Below, piece by piece: positions 1 to 7,187 of a DNA stretch of 10,654 nt. The DNA comes from Acidobacteriota bacterium (GTDB lineage Bacteria > Acidobacteriota > Blastocatellia > Pyrinomonadales > Pyrinomonadaceae). Within the stretch, counting starts at the first letter, position 1. Each line of letters opens with the position of its first letter. Under the pieces are notes generated by a model, which worked only from the letters and a program-made list of their open reading frames with translations, was not told the origin of the DNA and ran no database searches. The stretch lies in contig JACCYR010000029.1 of assembly GCA_013696385.1 (NCBI GenBank), positions 1 through 10,654 on the forward strand. Reading direction: 5' to 3'. Both the position numbers and the translations under genes were made by a program.

Positions 1-2
1 GC

Positions 3-308
3 GAGATAAACCGGCGTTTCGGCTGCGCGATTGTTGGAATGACTTTGGGCAAAACAGGTTCGCTTGTTTTGTGTGAAAACGAATTCATCGAAACAAAAGG
101 CTACGAAGCGCCAAACGGCTGCAAGGACACAACCGGCGCGGGCGATGCGTTTCGCGTCGGTTTTTTGTATGGCTTGCTGACGGGCGAAACGGTGGAAATT
201 TCGGCAGAAATGGCAAACGCCGTCGCCGCTCTCAAATGCCGCGAAATTGGCGCAAGAACGGCTTTACCAAATACTGCAGAGTTGTTGGATTTTATCGCAA
301 AACGATAA
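3..308 (+). CDS. PfkB-family carbohydrate kinase, C-terminal part (5' truncated by window edge)
   Basis: The reading frame is open from the window edge, so the ATG at 39 is internal and about two thirds of the gene lies upstream. The visible part is the C-terminal end of a ribokinase/PfkB-type sugar kinase, which transfers the ATP gamma-phosphate to a sugar or nucleoside in the cytoplasm. The diagnostic element is the PfkB signature 2, DTTGAGDAF (nt about 126-152): the GAGD aspartate is the family's catalytic base and the glycines form the anion hole. Before it is a strand matching the family's VTLGxxG pattern (VGMTLGKTGSLV); after it comes the usual helix with ANAVAALKC and a short C-terminal tail. 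The substrate cannot be told from this fragment. The next gene starts 111 bp downstream on the same strand and looks unrelated. Confidence 0.85.
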   Translation, partial: EINRRFGCAIVGMTLGKTGSLVLCENEFIETKGYEAPNGCKDTTGAGDAFRVGFLYGLLTGETVEISAEMANAVAALKCREIGARTALPNTAELLDFIAKR

Positions 309-419
309 ATCAGATAAAACTATTCACAATTTGAGGAAGCCAACGATTTAAGTTTTTCAAACATCATAAACAGCAAAAGTTTTAACAAAAATTTTAAGTT
401 GAGATTTCTGAGCAAAGTA

Positions 420-2498
420 ATGAATAATTTTAAGAAAAATATCTTTCGCGTGTTTGGTTTGAGTTTGGTTATCTGCTTGTTTTCATTTGCGGCGGCGGCA
501 CAGCAAGTTAAACGCTCGCAATTTGATGTGTCAAATTATGTAATGGACGTGCAGCTTGTGCCGAATGAAAATAAACTAAATGCGACGGTTGACGTAAATT
601 TTACGCCGCTTGAAGACACCCGCACGGTTACATTTGAACTAAACGGTTCATTAAAAGTCGAAAGCGTAACGCGCCAGAACTCAGCCGCTGCAACTTCGCA
701 GCCGAAAAGCAAAACTGCAATATCAACTGCGCCGAGTCAGGTTACATTTATCCAAGACCAAGTCGGCGTGTCGGATTTGGGTCCGAGCATCAAAATTGAT
801 TTGGGCGAAGTCGTAACGAAAAACACGCCTATTACCTTGCGTTTTAAATACAGCGGCGTGTTGACTACGCCGTCGGGCGGACCGCTTCTGACCAAAAGAC
901 TTGCTTACGTTGGAACAAATAATGGTTATTTAATGTATGCGGCGCGTTGGTTTCCATTTCACGAATATGCGGCTGACCAAGCAACATCAGACATTTCAAT
1001 TTCGCTTCCGGGCGGTTATCAAGTTGTCGGTTTCAGCGACACGCCCGTTTCGCAAACCGGCGGTAAATACCATTATGTCCGCAACCAACCGGGACTTGTC
1101 GGAAACTTTGCTTACGGAAAATACATTAATAAAAATCTAAAATTTGGCGAATATAATTTGCAGTTTTACACAAAACCGGGGAATGACGCGCAAGTTGCCG
1201 CTTACGGGGAAACTTTAGGACGCGCACTTGAATTTTACACCAACAAATACGGCGCAACCGAAGGCGGCAAGCAAATGATAGTCGTGCAGATTGATGACGA
1301 AAGCCTCGATTTTTATTCGACACAGGGAATGATTTTTATGGCTGACCGTTTGTTTGAGCAATCGCGTGAAATCACCGAAGAACGCCTTCAGCGCGAAGCC
1401 GCTTTTCAATGGTGGGGTTTGACTGTTGGCTTGAAGTCCTTTGATGATGCTTGGATTTCGCAAGGTTTGGCGGAATACAGCGCGTATGCTCTGCGGGAAA
1501 GTTTGCTGTCGGGCGCAAAACTTGAAAATTTGCGGCGCGAATTGCTTGAAAAATCTCTGACCTTTGAACAAACCGCTTCACTGTCGCGCACGCCTGCCGT
1601 TTTGGATGACCAATCGGTGGCTTATCAATACCTGATGTTTGGGAAGGGCGCGTTTGTTTTCAAACTTTTACGCGACACGCTCGGCGAGCAAAAATTCAAT
1701 CAATTGCTGCGCACATTTTTACAGCAATATCGCGGCAAAAATGCTTCGATTGACGATTTTGAAAAATTGGCAACGCAGGTTTCGGGAAAAGATATGCGTT
1801 ACTTTTTTGCGCGTTGGGTCGAAGGCACGGGCGTTCCCGAATTTCAGGTCGATTATCAAATTATCCGTACTCGCGGAGGGAAATTTGTTACTCGCGGAAC
1901 GGTTAAAGAAAATTATGACAATCTTCGCTTGCCGCTCGAACTGCAGCTTCGCGCCGAAGGCGAAAATGGGTTAAAGACCGAAACGGTTCAGATAGAAGAT
2001 TCGAGCGCGGATTTTAATATCGAATCCGACGGAAAACCGCTTGAAGTTGTCGTTGACCCAAATTATAAAATTTTGCGAATCTCCGATGAATTACGGATTT
2101 CTTCGATAGCGCGGCGCGGCATCGAGCAATTCAAAGAAGGAAACTACGTTGAAGCGCAGCAGCAGTTTGAAGCCGCACTCAAATTAGACCGCTCAAATTC
2201 CTGGATTTATTATAATTTAGGTTTGCTGTTTCTTGAACAGCGCAACTACGATTTAGCGATAGATAATTTCAAAGCCGTTTTAGGCGGAAATCTGCGTCCG
2301 GCGTGGCTGGCGGTTTGGGCAAATATCAAAATGGGCAACGCCTACGATGCAAAAGGCGACCGGACACGCGCCGTTGCCGCTTACAAACGCGCCGAAACCC
2401 TTGGCGATAATTACGACAACGCCCAACAAGCCATCCAGAAATATCTGGCTTCGCCCTATGATCCAAAAGAAACCCAAACTACGACGGCGGTAAAATAA
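420..2498 (+). CDS. Secreted peptidase M1-like protein with degenerate active site and C-terminal TPR repeats (predicted pseudo-peptidase)
   Basis: 692 aa from the ATG at 420. A TTG at 399 would add seven residues, but the ATG puts a classical signal peptide at the N-terminus (basic KK, hydrophobic core, AAAA before QQ near residue 27); no lipobox is seen. No strong Shine-Dalgarno sequence precedes either start. Order: beta-rich M1 N-terminal domain (about 30-245), peptidase-like helical domain (about 245-470, with QWWG, SFDDAW, GLAEY and GKGA landmarks), a beta region (about 475-560), then about three TPRs (about 562-664). Aligned by eye to the M1 scheme HExxH-x18-E, the zinc ligands are R325, F329 and Q348; only the general-base Glu (E326) remains. 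The catalytic Tyr of the YxKG motif is F407, and the GxMEN exopeptidase motif is absent (YSTQGMIF instead). The fold assignment is secure; loss of catalysis is inferred. A binding or scaffold role outside the cytoplasm is possible but unproven. Confidence 0.85.
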   Translation: MNNFKKNIFRVFGLSLVICLFSFAAAAQQVKRSQFDVSNYVMDVQLVPNENKLNATVDVNFTPLEDTRTVTFELNGSLKVESVTRQNSAAATSQPKSKTAISTAPSQVTFIQDQVGVSDLGPSIKIDLGEVVTKNTPITLRFKYSGVLTTPSGGPLLTKRLAYVGTNNGYLMYAARWFPFHEYAADQATSDISISLPGGYQVVGFSDTPVSQTGGKYHYVRNQPGLVGNFAYGKYINKNLKFGEYNLQFYTKPGNDAQVAAYGETLGRALEFYTNKYGATEGGKQMIVVQIDDESLDFYSTQGMIFMADRLFEQSREITEERLQREAAFQWWGLTVGLKSFDDAWISQGLAEYSAYALRESLLSGAKLENLRRELLEKSLTFEQTASLSRTPAVLDDQSVAYQYLMFGKGAFVFKLLRDTLGEQKFNQLLRTFLQQYRGKNASIDDFEKLATQVSGKDMRYFFARWVEGTGVPEFQVDYQIIRTRGGKFVTRGTVKENYDNLRLPLELQLRAEGENGLKTETVQIEDSSADFNIESDGKPLEVVVDPNYKILRISDELRISSIARRGIEQFKEGNYVEAQQQFEAALKLDRSNSWIYYNLGLLFLEQRNYDLAIDNFKAVLGGNLRPAWLAVWANIKMGNAYDAKGDRTRAVAAYKRAETLGDNYDNAQQAIQKYLASPYDPKETQTTTAVK

Positions 2499-2521
2499 AA
2501 TCAGTTGATTTGTTGAAGATA

Positions 2522-2575
2522 AAAAGAGTTATGCTTTCAGTTAATATCGTCTGAAGGCATAACTCTTTTATTTTT
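2522..2575 (+). terminator. Rho-independent, probably bidirectional terminator
   Basis: Arms 2522-2540 and 2551-2569 pair over 19 positions with one mismatch around a 10-nt loop (2541-2550). On the plus strand the stem is followed by TTTTATTTTT and the mismatch is a U-G wobble, as expected for ending the M1-like transcript 23 nt after its stop codon. On the minus strand a run of five U follows the stem, so it may also stop pheT transcripts, though there the mismatch becomes A-C. Confidence 0.85.
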
Positions 2576-2649
2576 AAGCGCAAAATAATTGTAAAGATTC
2601 GATTAAACTAAATACTGTGTTTTTTAAGTCATTTAACATTTTGCGGAGC

Positions 2650-2851
2650 GTTTTGAGTTCCAACTTTAGTTAGCTCTTCGCAAACTAATACAGAAACAAT
2701 TTAGGTTAGTGTGCGTTAAATTTTGTTCTGAAAAATGGTCAGAAAACTATAAATTATAAACTCTTAACTGTTAACTATTTTTCAAATAAATCTTTCGATA
2801 CCAACCTAAATTGTTTCCGTATAATAGCCAACTAAAGTTGGAACTCAAAAC
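2650..2851. repeat. 202-bp imperfect inverted repeat (MITE-like or long 3' UTR hairpin)
   Basis: The outer arms 2650-2675 and 2826-2851 match inversely over 26 nt with one mismatch. The inner arms 2688-2710 and 2800-2822 match over 23 nt with two mismatches. Between them the left side has 12 unpaired nt and the right side 3. The centre (2711-2799) is 89 nt of AT-rich sequence with a small TTCTGA/TCAGAA dyad. Each outer arm also contains its own short dyad (CCAAC-TTTA-GTTRG). There is no ORF and no clear target-site duplication. It begins 33 nt after the pheT stop in the direction of pheT transcription, and all three mismatches become G-U wobbles in minus-strand RNA. It may be a non-autonomous mobile element or a structured pheT 3' UTR. 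Confidence 0.8.
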
Positions 2852-2884
2852 ATAAGGAAACTTAAAAACAGAATACTAAATCTC

Positions 2885-4948
2885 TCATAACCTTTGTTTG
2901 ACATCCAATTTTGACTCAATATTTTGCAAAATCCGGGCGTGAATTTTTTCGACTTCTTCTTCGAGCAAAGTTCGTTCATTACTTCGATATTCGAGCCTAA
3001 TCGTAATTGAACGCTCATTGTTCATCATTCCTTCGCCTTCATAAACGTCAACAAATCCAACCTTTCGGAGAAGTTCAAAGTTTTCCGCTTCGATTGCTTG
3101 TTTAATATCGGCAAAATTTACGCTTCGATTTGCCAATAAAGAAACATCGCGCACGATTGATGGGAAAACAGGTAAAGGTTTATACAAAACTTCTTGCTCT
3201 TTGGCTTCAAGCAAGACTTGCAAATTAATTTCGGCGACAAAAACAGGTTGCTTAAATTTATACGCCGAAGTGATTTCATCTGTTAATCGCCCAATTGCAC
3301 CGATTTGTTTTCCATTAAATAAAACTGCTGCCGATTGACCTTTTCTTAAATGTTTCACGTCTTTGGTTTTAAATTCGAGCGCGGGAATATTCAAAGCATT
3401 TGCCGCACTTTCGAGCGCGCCTTTCGCGTCATAAAAATCATATTCACGAAGCGGCATCGCTTTGTTTTGCAAAGTTTCGCTGCCCGTTACAACAAGCGCG
3501 AAAAGTTCTTTTTCTTCGGGCAAATCGTTTTCCTTATCTGAAGCCGAAAAGACTTTGCCCAGTTCAAATAATTTTATATCGCGCCGCCGATGATTAAAGT
3601 TTGTCCGAACCGCATCCAGCAAACCCGAAAGCAGACTTGGACGCATCCGCGTTGCGCCTTCGATGATAGAATCTTTCAACGAAATAAATTTTTCATCCAA
3701 ATTTTCGTGAACGAAATCTGGAATCAACTCAAATTTTTCGTCGCTGTGCGTATCAATAAAACTATAATTTATTGCTTCGTCAAAACCGAGATTTGCCAGC
3801 GTTTGCCGCAAATGCAATTTCCTCATTTCATTCGGCTGATATTCGCCAGCATTTACCGAAGGCGGAAGTTCTTCGGCGATTTTATCATAACCATAAATCC
3901 GCGCAACTTCTTCGACCAAATCTTCTTCAATCGCCAAATCGTGTCGCCAAGACGGTGAAAGATAAATTGTTTCACTCTTTGATTGAATTCCAAGCGCGTT
4001 TAAAATTCTTAAAATTTCGTTTTTTTCGACATCCAAACCTGTCAGACGTTTAACCGCAAATTGAATATCTTTCGATTGAATTTTATTCGGCACAAATTTT
4101 GTCGGATAAACGTCAACAAATTCGCCTGCTTCACCGTTTGCTAATTCACAAATTAATTCGGTTGCGCGGTTCGATGCACGAATCAGATTTTCGATGTCAA
4201 CGCCACGCTCAAAACGGTAACTTGCTTCGGTTGTTAAATTTAATTTGCGCGAAGTTTGCCGAATATTTTCGCGTTTGAAATAAGCGACTTCCAATAAAAC
4301 ATTGGTTGTTTCTTCCGTAATTCCCGAATCGAAACCGCCCATCACGCCCGCGACGGCGACCGGCTTTTCCGCGTCGCAAATCGCCAGCATTGTGTCATTT
4401 AATTTACGACGAGCTTCGTCCAAAGTCTTAATTGTTTCGCCGTTTCTTGCGCGACGGATAACAATCCGATTTTCAGCTAATTTATTAAAATCAAAAGCAT
4501 GCATTGGCTGACCGAGTTCGTGCATTACATAATTTGAAATGTCCGCGACATTATTAATAGTACGCTCGCCAATCGCTTCAAGCCGTTTTTTTAACCAATC
4601 GGGCGACGGCGCAATTCTTACATTGCGGATAATTCTTGCGGTGAAACGATGGCACAAATCTGCATCTTGAATTGTTACTACGTTTTGGTCTTCGGTTTTT
4701 GGTTTTTGGTCTTTGTGATTAGTAATTAATAATTCGTAATTCGTAATGGCGCGAATTTCTCGCGCAACTCCAAGATGCGAAAGACAATCCGAACGGTTTG
4801 AAGTCAAATCAATATCAAACACAAAATCATCATTTGCTTGGTGAACGCCTTCAACTGCCAAGCCGACTTTCGTCAACTCATTCGCCAATTCCTGCGGCGA
4901 CAAATTTACTTCAACCAAATCTTTCAGCCAGTTATAACTGATAATCAT
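2885..4948 (-). CDS. pheT: Phenylalanine--tRNA ligase beta subunit, short form lacking the EMAP-like tRNA-binding domain
   Basis: 687 aa, ATG start at 4948, 10 nt after the pheS stop. With PheS it forms the (alpha-beta)2 enzyme that charges tRNA-Phe; the beta subunit supplies editing and tRNA contacts. Domains seen: N-terminal B1-like segment (NWLKDLV, LDLTSNRSDCLSHLGVARE-type core, about 1-67), B3/4 editing domain (about 95-270, with GVMGG and TEASYRFERG), B5 domain (about 285-358, IEEDLVEEVARIYGYD), catalytic-like core (about 370-585, RPSLLSGLL and FELGKVF) and C-terminal FDX-ACB anticodon-binding domain (about 589-687, FPSIVRDVSLL). The common bacterial form (about 800 aa) has an EMAP/tRNA-binding domain of roughly 110 aa inserted after about residue 38; here VEGVHQAND runs straight into the next strand. 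Residues 68-88 are low-complexity and encoded by a heptanucleotide repeat (annotated separately). Confidence 0.97.
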   Translation of the reverse strand: MIISYNWLKDLVEVNLSPQELANELTKVGLAVEGVHQANDDFVFDIDLTSNRSDCLSHLGVAREIRAITNYELLITNHKDQKPKTEDQNVVTIQDADLCHRFTARIIRNVRIAPSPDWLKKRLEAIGERTINNVADISNYVMHELGQPMHAFDFNKLAENRIVIRRARNGETIKTLDEARRKLNDTMLAICDAEKPVAVAGVMGGFDSGITEETTNVLLEVAYFKRENIRQTSRKLNLTTEASYRFERGVDIENLIRASNRATELICELANGEAGEFVDVYPTKFVPNKIQSKDIQFAVKRLTGLDVEKNEILRILNALGIQSKSETIYLSPSWRHDLAIEEDLVEEVARIYGYDKIAEELPPSVNAGEYQPNEMRKLHLRQTLANLGFDEAINYSFIDTHSDEKFELIPDFVHENLDEKFISLKDSIIEGATRMRPSLLSGLLDAVRTNFNHRRRDIKLFELGKVFSASDKENDLPEEKELFALVVTGSETLQNKAMPLREYDFYDAKGALESAANALNIPALEFKTKDVKHLRKGQSAAVLFNGKQIGAIGRLTDEITSAYKFKQPVFVAEINLQVLLEAKEQEVLYKPLPVFPSIVRDVSLLANRSVNFADIKQAIEAENFELLRKVGFVDVYEGEGMMNNERSITIRLEYRSNERTLLEEEVEKIHARILQNIESKLDVKQRL
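4683..4745 (-). repeat. In-frame heptanucleotide repeat block inside pheT (9 x 7 nt)
   Basis: On the plus strand, four units resembling TTTTGGT (4683-4710), one CTTTGTG unit (4711-4717) and four units resembling ATTCGTA (4718-4745) follow each other in unbroken 7-nt phase. The total of 63 nt equals 21 codons, so the block keeps the pheT frame and encodes about residues 68-88, a polar stretch between the B1-like segment and B3/4. The ATTCGTA unit recurs in the rpmI-rplT spacer at 7708-7740. Confidence 0.8.
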
Positions 4949-4958
4949 ATAACTTAAT

Positions 4959-6050
4959 TTACCTAAACTGCTCCAAAAATCTCACATCGTTCTCGAACAT
5001 CAAGCGAATATCGTCGAGCGAATACATCAAGGCGCACATTCGCTCTAAGCCGAAGCCAAACGCAAAGCCCGAATAAACTTGCGGGTCAACATTGCAGGCT
5101 CGCAAAACATTCGGGTGAACCATTCCCGAACCGCCGAGTTCAATCCAACCTGAACCTTTACACGGGCGACAGCGTTCGTGTTCAAATTCGCCCGTGCCGC
5201 CACATTTGAAACACGAAAAATCAAATTCCGCACTCGGCTCGGTGAAAGGGAAGTAAGATGGGCGCAGGCGAATGCGCGTTTCTTTGCCGAACAGACGGCG
5301 CAGCCATTCGGCAACCGTGCCTTTCAGATGAGCCATCGTAATTCCTTTGTCCACGCACAAACCTTCGATTTGGTGAAACATCGGCGTATGCGTTAGATCA
5401 GGCGTGTCGCGGCGGAAAACTCTGCCCGGCGCGATAATGCGAATCGGCACGCCGCGCCGTTCCATCGCGCGAATCTGCACGGTTGAAGTCTGCGAACGAA
5501 GCGCGAAACCGTGCGTTGCATAAAAAGTATCTTGCGATTCCCGCGCCGGATGACCTTCGGGAATGTTGAGCGCGTCAAAATTGTAATAATCGGTTTCGAT
5601 TTCGCGGTCGTCTTCAATGGCGTAGCCCAAAGACACGAAAATATCTTCAATCTTTTGACGAAGGAGCGTAATCGGATGAAGATGTCCGACACGAGGACGA
5701 TTTCCGGGCAAAGTTACGTCTAGCTTTTCACGCTCAATTTTTATGTTTTCGATGAAAGTTTTGAGCGCGAGTTCGGCTTTTTCAATAGCACGGCTAACTT
5801 CAGAACTGAGCGATTGGATAAGTTTGCCGAATTCAGCACGTTCTTCGGGCGCAACTTGTCCGATAAATTTATTCAAGCCAGAAATTTCAGATTTTTTGCC
5901 GGTGTGTTTAATACGAATTTCGCCAAGTTCCTTTTGCAGAGTTTCGGCTTCGCTCAAACTTAAATTTTGAGTGTTCAAATTATTGAAGCGTCCAAACTCT
6001 TGATTGAACGCTTCGCGGATTTTTTCGACTTGTCGTTTTTGTTCAATCAT
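4959..6050 (-). CDS. pheS: Phenylalanine--tRNA ligase alpha subunit
   Basis: 363 aa, class II aminoacyl-tRNA synthetase catalytic subunit, cytoplasmic partner of PheT. An N-terminal coiled-coil arm that binds tRNA spans about residues 1-105. Motif 1 lies near HPITLLRQKIEDIF (125-138), motif 2 at RVFRRDTPDLTHTPMFHQIEG (210-230, written here without gaps from two adjacent parts: RVFRRDTPDLT and HTPMFHQIEG), and motif 3 at FGFGLERM (331-338). Residues 280-297 hold paired cysteines, CFKC and CRPC, 10 residues apart and each followed by a CxxCxGxG-like turn, just before GWIELGGSGMVHP; this is a zinc-ribbon-like loop of a type found in many PheS. The ATG overlaps the TGA of the preceding Uma2 gene (ATGA), and pheT follows after 10 nt, so the three probably form one transcript with coupled translation. 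No T-box or pheM-like leader peptide was recognised upstream. Confidence 0.98.
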   Translation of the reverse strand: MIEQKRQVEKIREAFNQEFGRFNNLNTQNLSLSEAETLQKELGEIRIKHTGKKSEISGLNKFIGQVAPEERAEFGKLIQSLSSEVSRAIEKAELALKTFIENIKIEREKLDVTLPGNRPRVGHLHPITLLRQKIEDIFVSLGYAIEDDREIETDYYNFDALNIPEGHPARESQDTFYATHGFALRSQTSTVQIRAMERRGVPIRIIAPGRVFRRDTPDLTHTPMFHQIEGLCVDKGITMAHLKGTVAEWLRRLFGKETRIRLRPSYFPFTEPSAEFDFSCFKCGGTGEFEHERCRPCKGSGWIELGGSGMVHPNVLRACNVDPQVYSGFAFGFGLERMCALMYSLDDIRLMFENDVRFLEQFR

Positions 6051-6700
6051 CTTTTATTTGCCCATCGGCGGACTTCTTTAAACCATTTGGAAGAACTTTC
6101 TTTCAAGCCTTTTTGTAAAAATTCGGTTGTTTTTTCACTCGACAAAATCGGTAACGATAAACTATTTGAAATTTCCTGATAAACTCCGCCGTAAAGTTTG
6201 TAGAAAATAACTTTTTCGCCTTTGTAGAGCCAAACTTCTGAAACTCCCAAAGCCGCATAAATCGGCAATTTATTAAGCGAAGGACTTGTAACATCAACTT
6301 CGATGACCAAATCAGGCGGCGGATTTTTGCTCAAATCAATTTCCAAAAGTCCGCGAATAAAACTTTCATTTTGAATGTAAAAAGCTGTGTCAGGTTCACA
6401 GCCTTTTGCTTTTGCGCGTTTGCGAAATGTGGTTGAGCCGACGTTACGAAAATCAATATCCGATTCTACACAAATTGTCGTAATCAAATCCGAAAGAATA
6501 CCAATTGGAATTTCGTGGTTAGCTAATGGCACTTCGACCTCCAAGAAACCATCGTCAAATGCAAAATGAAGCCCGTTTGAATCTTTATATTCTTCTAAAA
6601 TTTGTTCATAAACGTCCCAACCGATGCCTTGCAAAATCAATTTTTGGTTGATTGCCGACATCGCCACTTCTTTTAGTGATAGATTAAGAACACTTTCCAT
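6047..6700 (-). CDS. Uma2-family (DUF820) putative restriction-like endonuclease
   Basis: 217 aa, ATG at 6700; an ATG at 6661 (residue 14) is a possible alternative with a weak AGAAG upstream. The protein fits the Uma2/DUF820 family, which has a PD-(D/E)xK nuclease fold: an N-terminal helical part with GLHFAFDDGFLEVEVP (about 43-58), EPDTAFYI (102-109), the core PPDLVIEVDVTSPS (128-141; D130 and E134 as probable metal ligands) and K144 in NKLPIYAALGVSEVWLY (143-159), the family's K-xxxY-xxxGVxEYW pattern. The nuclease core therefore looks intact. Cellular roles of Uma2 proteins are mostly unknown; they are abundant in cyanobacteria and several other phyla. Here the stop overlaps the pheS start by 4 nt, an unusual place for this family. 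A GC-poor upstream region with an extended -10-like element suggests its own promoter. Confidence 0.88.
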   Translation of the reverse strand: MESVLNLSLKEVAMSAINQKLILQGIGWDVYEQILEEYKDSNGLHFAFDDGFLEVEVPLANHEIPIGILSDLITTICVESDIDFRNVGSTTFRKRAKAKGCEPDTAFYIQNESFIRGLLEIDLSKNPPPDLVIEVDVTSPSLNKLPIYAALGVSEVWLYKGEKVIFYKLYGGVYQEISNSLSLPILSSEKTTEFLQKGLKESSSKWFKEVRRWANKR

Positions 6701-6706
6701 AACTTG

Positions 6707-6715
6707 ATTTTAGCA
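6707..6715 (-). promoter_or_regulatory. Possible extended -10 element for the Uma2-pheS-pheT transcript
   Basis: On the minus strand the sequence reads TGC-TAAAAT, close to the extended -10 consensus TGn-TATAAT. It ends 6 nt before the Uma2 ATG at 6700, so a transcript from it would be leaderless or nearly so, which fits the lack of a Shine-Dalgarno sequence. No convincing -35 box was seen, and AT-rich DNA can give such matches by chance. Confidence 0.25.
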
Positions 6716-6812
6716 CAAGAGGATTTTGATAAAAAACGCTTTTGTTTAACTGCAAATAAAGCACCAACTTTATGTCCGAATGCTTACCTCGCTACTTCAT
6801 TTAATTTCTAAG

Positions 6813-7184
6813 CTATTCGATATTTTCTATTTTAAAATGCGGGTTTTCGATAATTCCAAACACATTTTCAAACGGGTCAAAAACAGATGCGACAATAATT
6901 CCGCCGCCGACATCACGCGGCTCGGAATGAGTTTTCGCGCCGTTTTCCAAAAGTTTTTGAAAAGATTTGCCACAGTTTTTCACGCTCCAATACACGACCA
7001 AATTATTGCCCTTAGTCAAATCCGAAATGTCCGGGTCAAGTCCTAATTCAAAACCGCCGACATTGAAGCCGACATAAAACGGTTCATCAAAATACGGCTC
7101 GATACCGAGAATTTTTGAATACCAATTTTTGGCTTTTTCTAACTCGGCAACCTTATAAATTACGGTTCTTAGTCCTTGCAGCAT
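6813..7184 (-). CDS. VOC-superfamily (glyoxalase/bleomycin-resistance fold) protein
   Basis: 123 aa, the normal length of a single-unit VOC protein with two beta-alpha-beta-beta-beta modules. Module 1 has TVIYKVAELEKAKNWYSKILG, in pieces TVIYKV (7-12) and the helix AKNWYSKILG (18-27), then VGFNVGGFELGL (38-49). Module 2 runs from LVVYWSV (62-68) to SVFDPFENVFGIIENP at the C-terminus. E46 and E113 sit where the family often has metal-binding glutamates, but the first-strand histidine typical of glyoxalase I is replaced by a hydrophobic residue, so metal use and reaction cannot be stated. The ATG lies 3 nt after the U-run of the rplT terminator and has no Shine-Dalgarno sequence. Uma2 follows 112 bp downstream. 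Confidence 0.85.
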   Translation of the reverse strand: MLQGLRTVIYKVAELEKAKNWYSKILGIEPYFDEPFYVGFNVGGFELGLDPDISDLTKGNNLVVYWSVKNCGKSFQKLLENGAKTHSEPRDVGGGIIVASVFDPFENVFGIIENPHFKIENIE

Positions 7185-7187
7185 AGT

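Larger units (their letters stand above)
2499..2884. other. Convergent intergenic region between the M1-like gene and pheT
   Basis: 386 bp without a credible gene, where the plus-strand M1-like gene and the minus-strand pheT meet tail to tail. It holds a terminator hairpin near the M1-like stop and a 202-bp imperfect inverted repeat near the pheT stop, both annotated separately. The remaining AT-rich sequence shows nothing I can assign. Confidence 0.8.

Noticed and set aside
39..308. A complete 89-aa protein starting at ATG 39
   Set aside because: The frame is open to the window edge and the upstream residues fit the PfkB strand, so the ATG is internal.
399..419. TTG at 399 as the start of the M1-like gene
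   Set aside because: No Shine-Dalgarno sequence favours it, and the ATG at 420 places a typical signal peptide directly at the N-terminus.
1392..1463. Annotation of the M1-like gene as an active zinc aminopeptidase
   Set aside because: All three expected zinc ligands and the catalytic Tyr are replaced, so an active-enzyme label is unsupported.
3590..3958. Open frame of 122 codons on the plus strand inside pheT, and similar plus-strand frames across pheT, pheS, infC and thrS
   Set aside because: They lie opposite strongly conserved genes, have no recognisable motifs and no ribosome binding site; they are antisense shadows.
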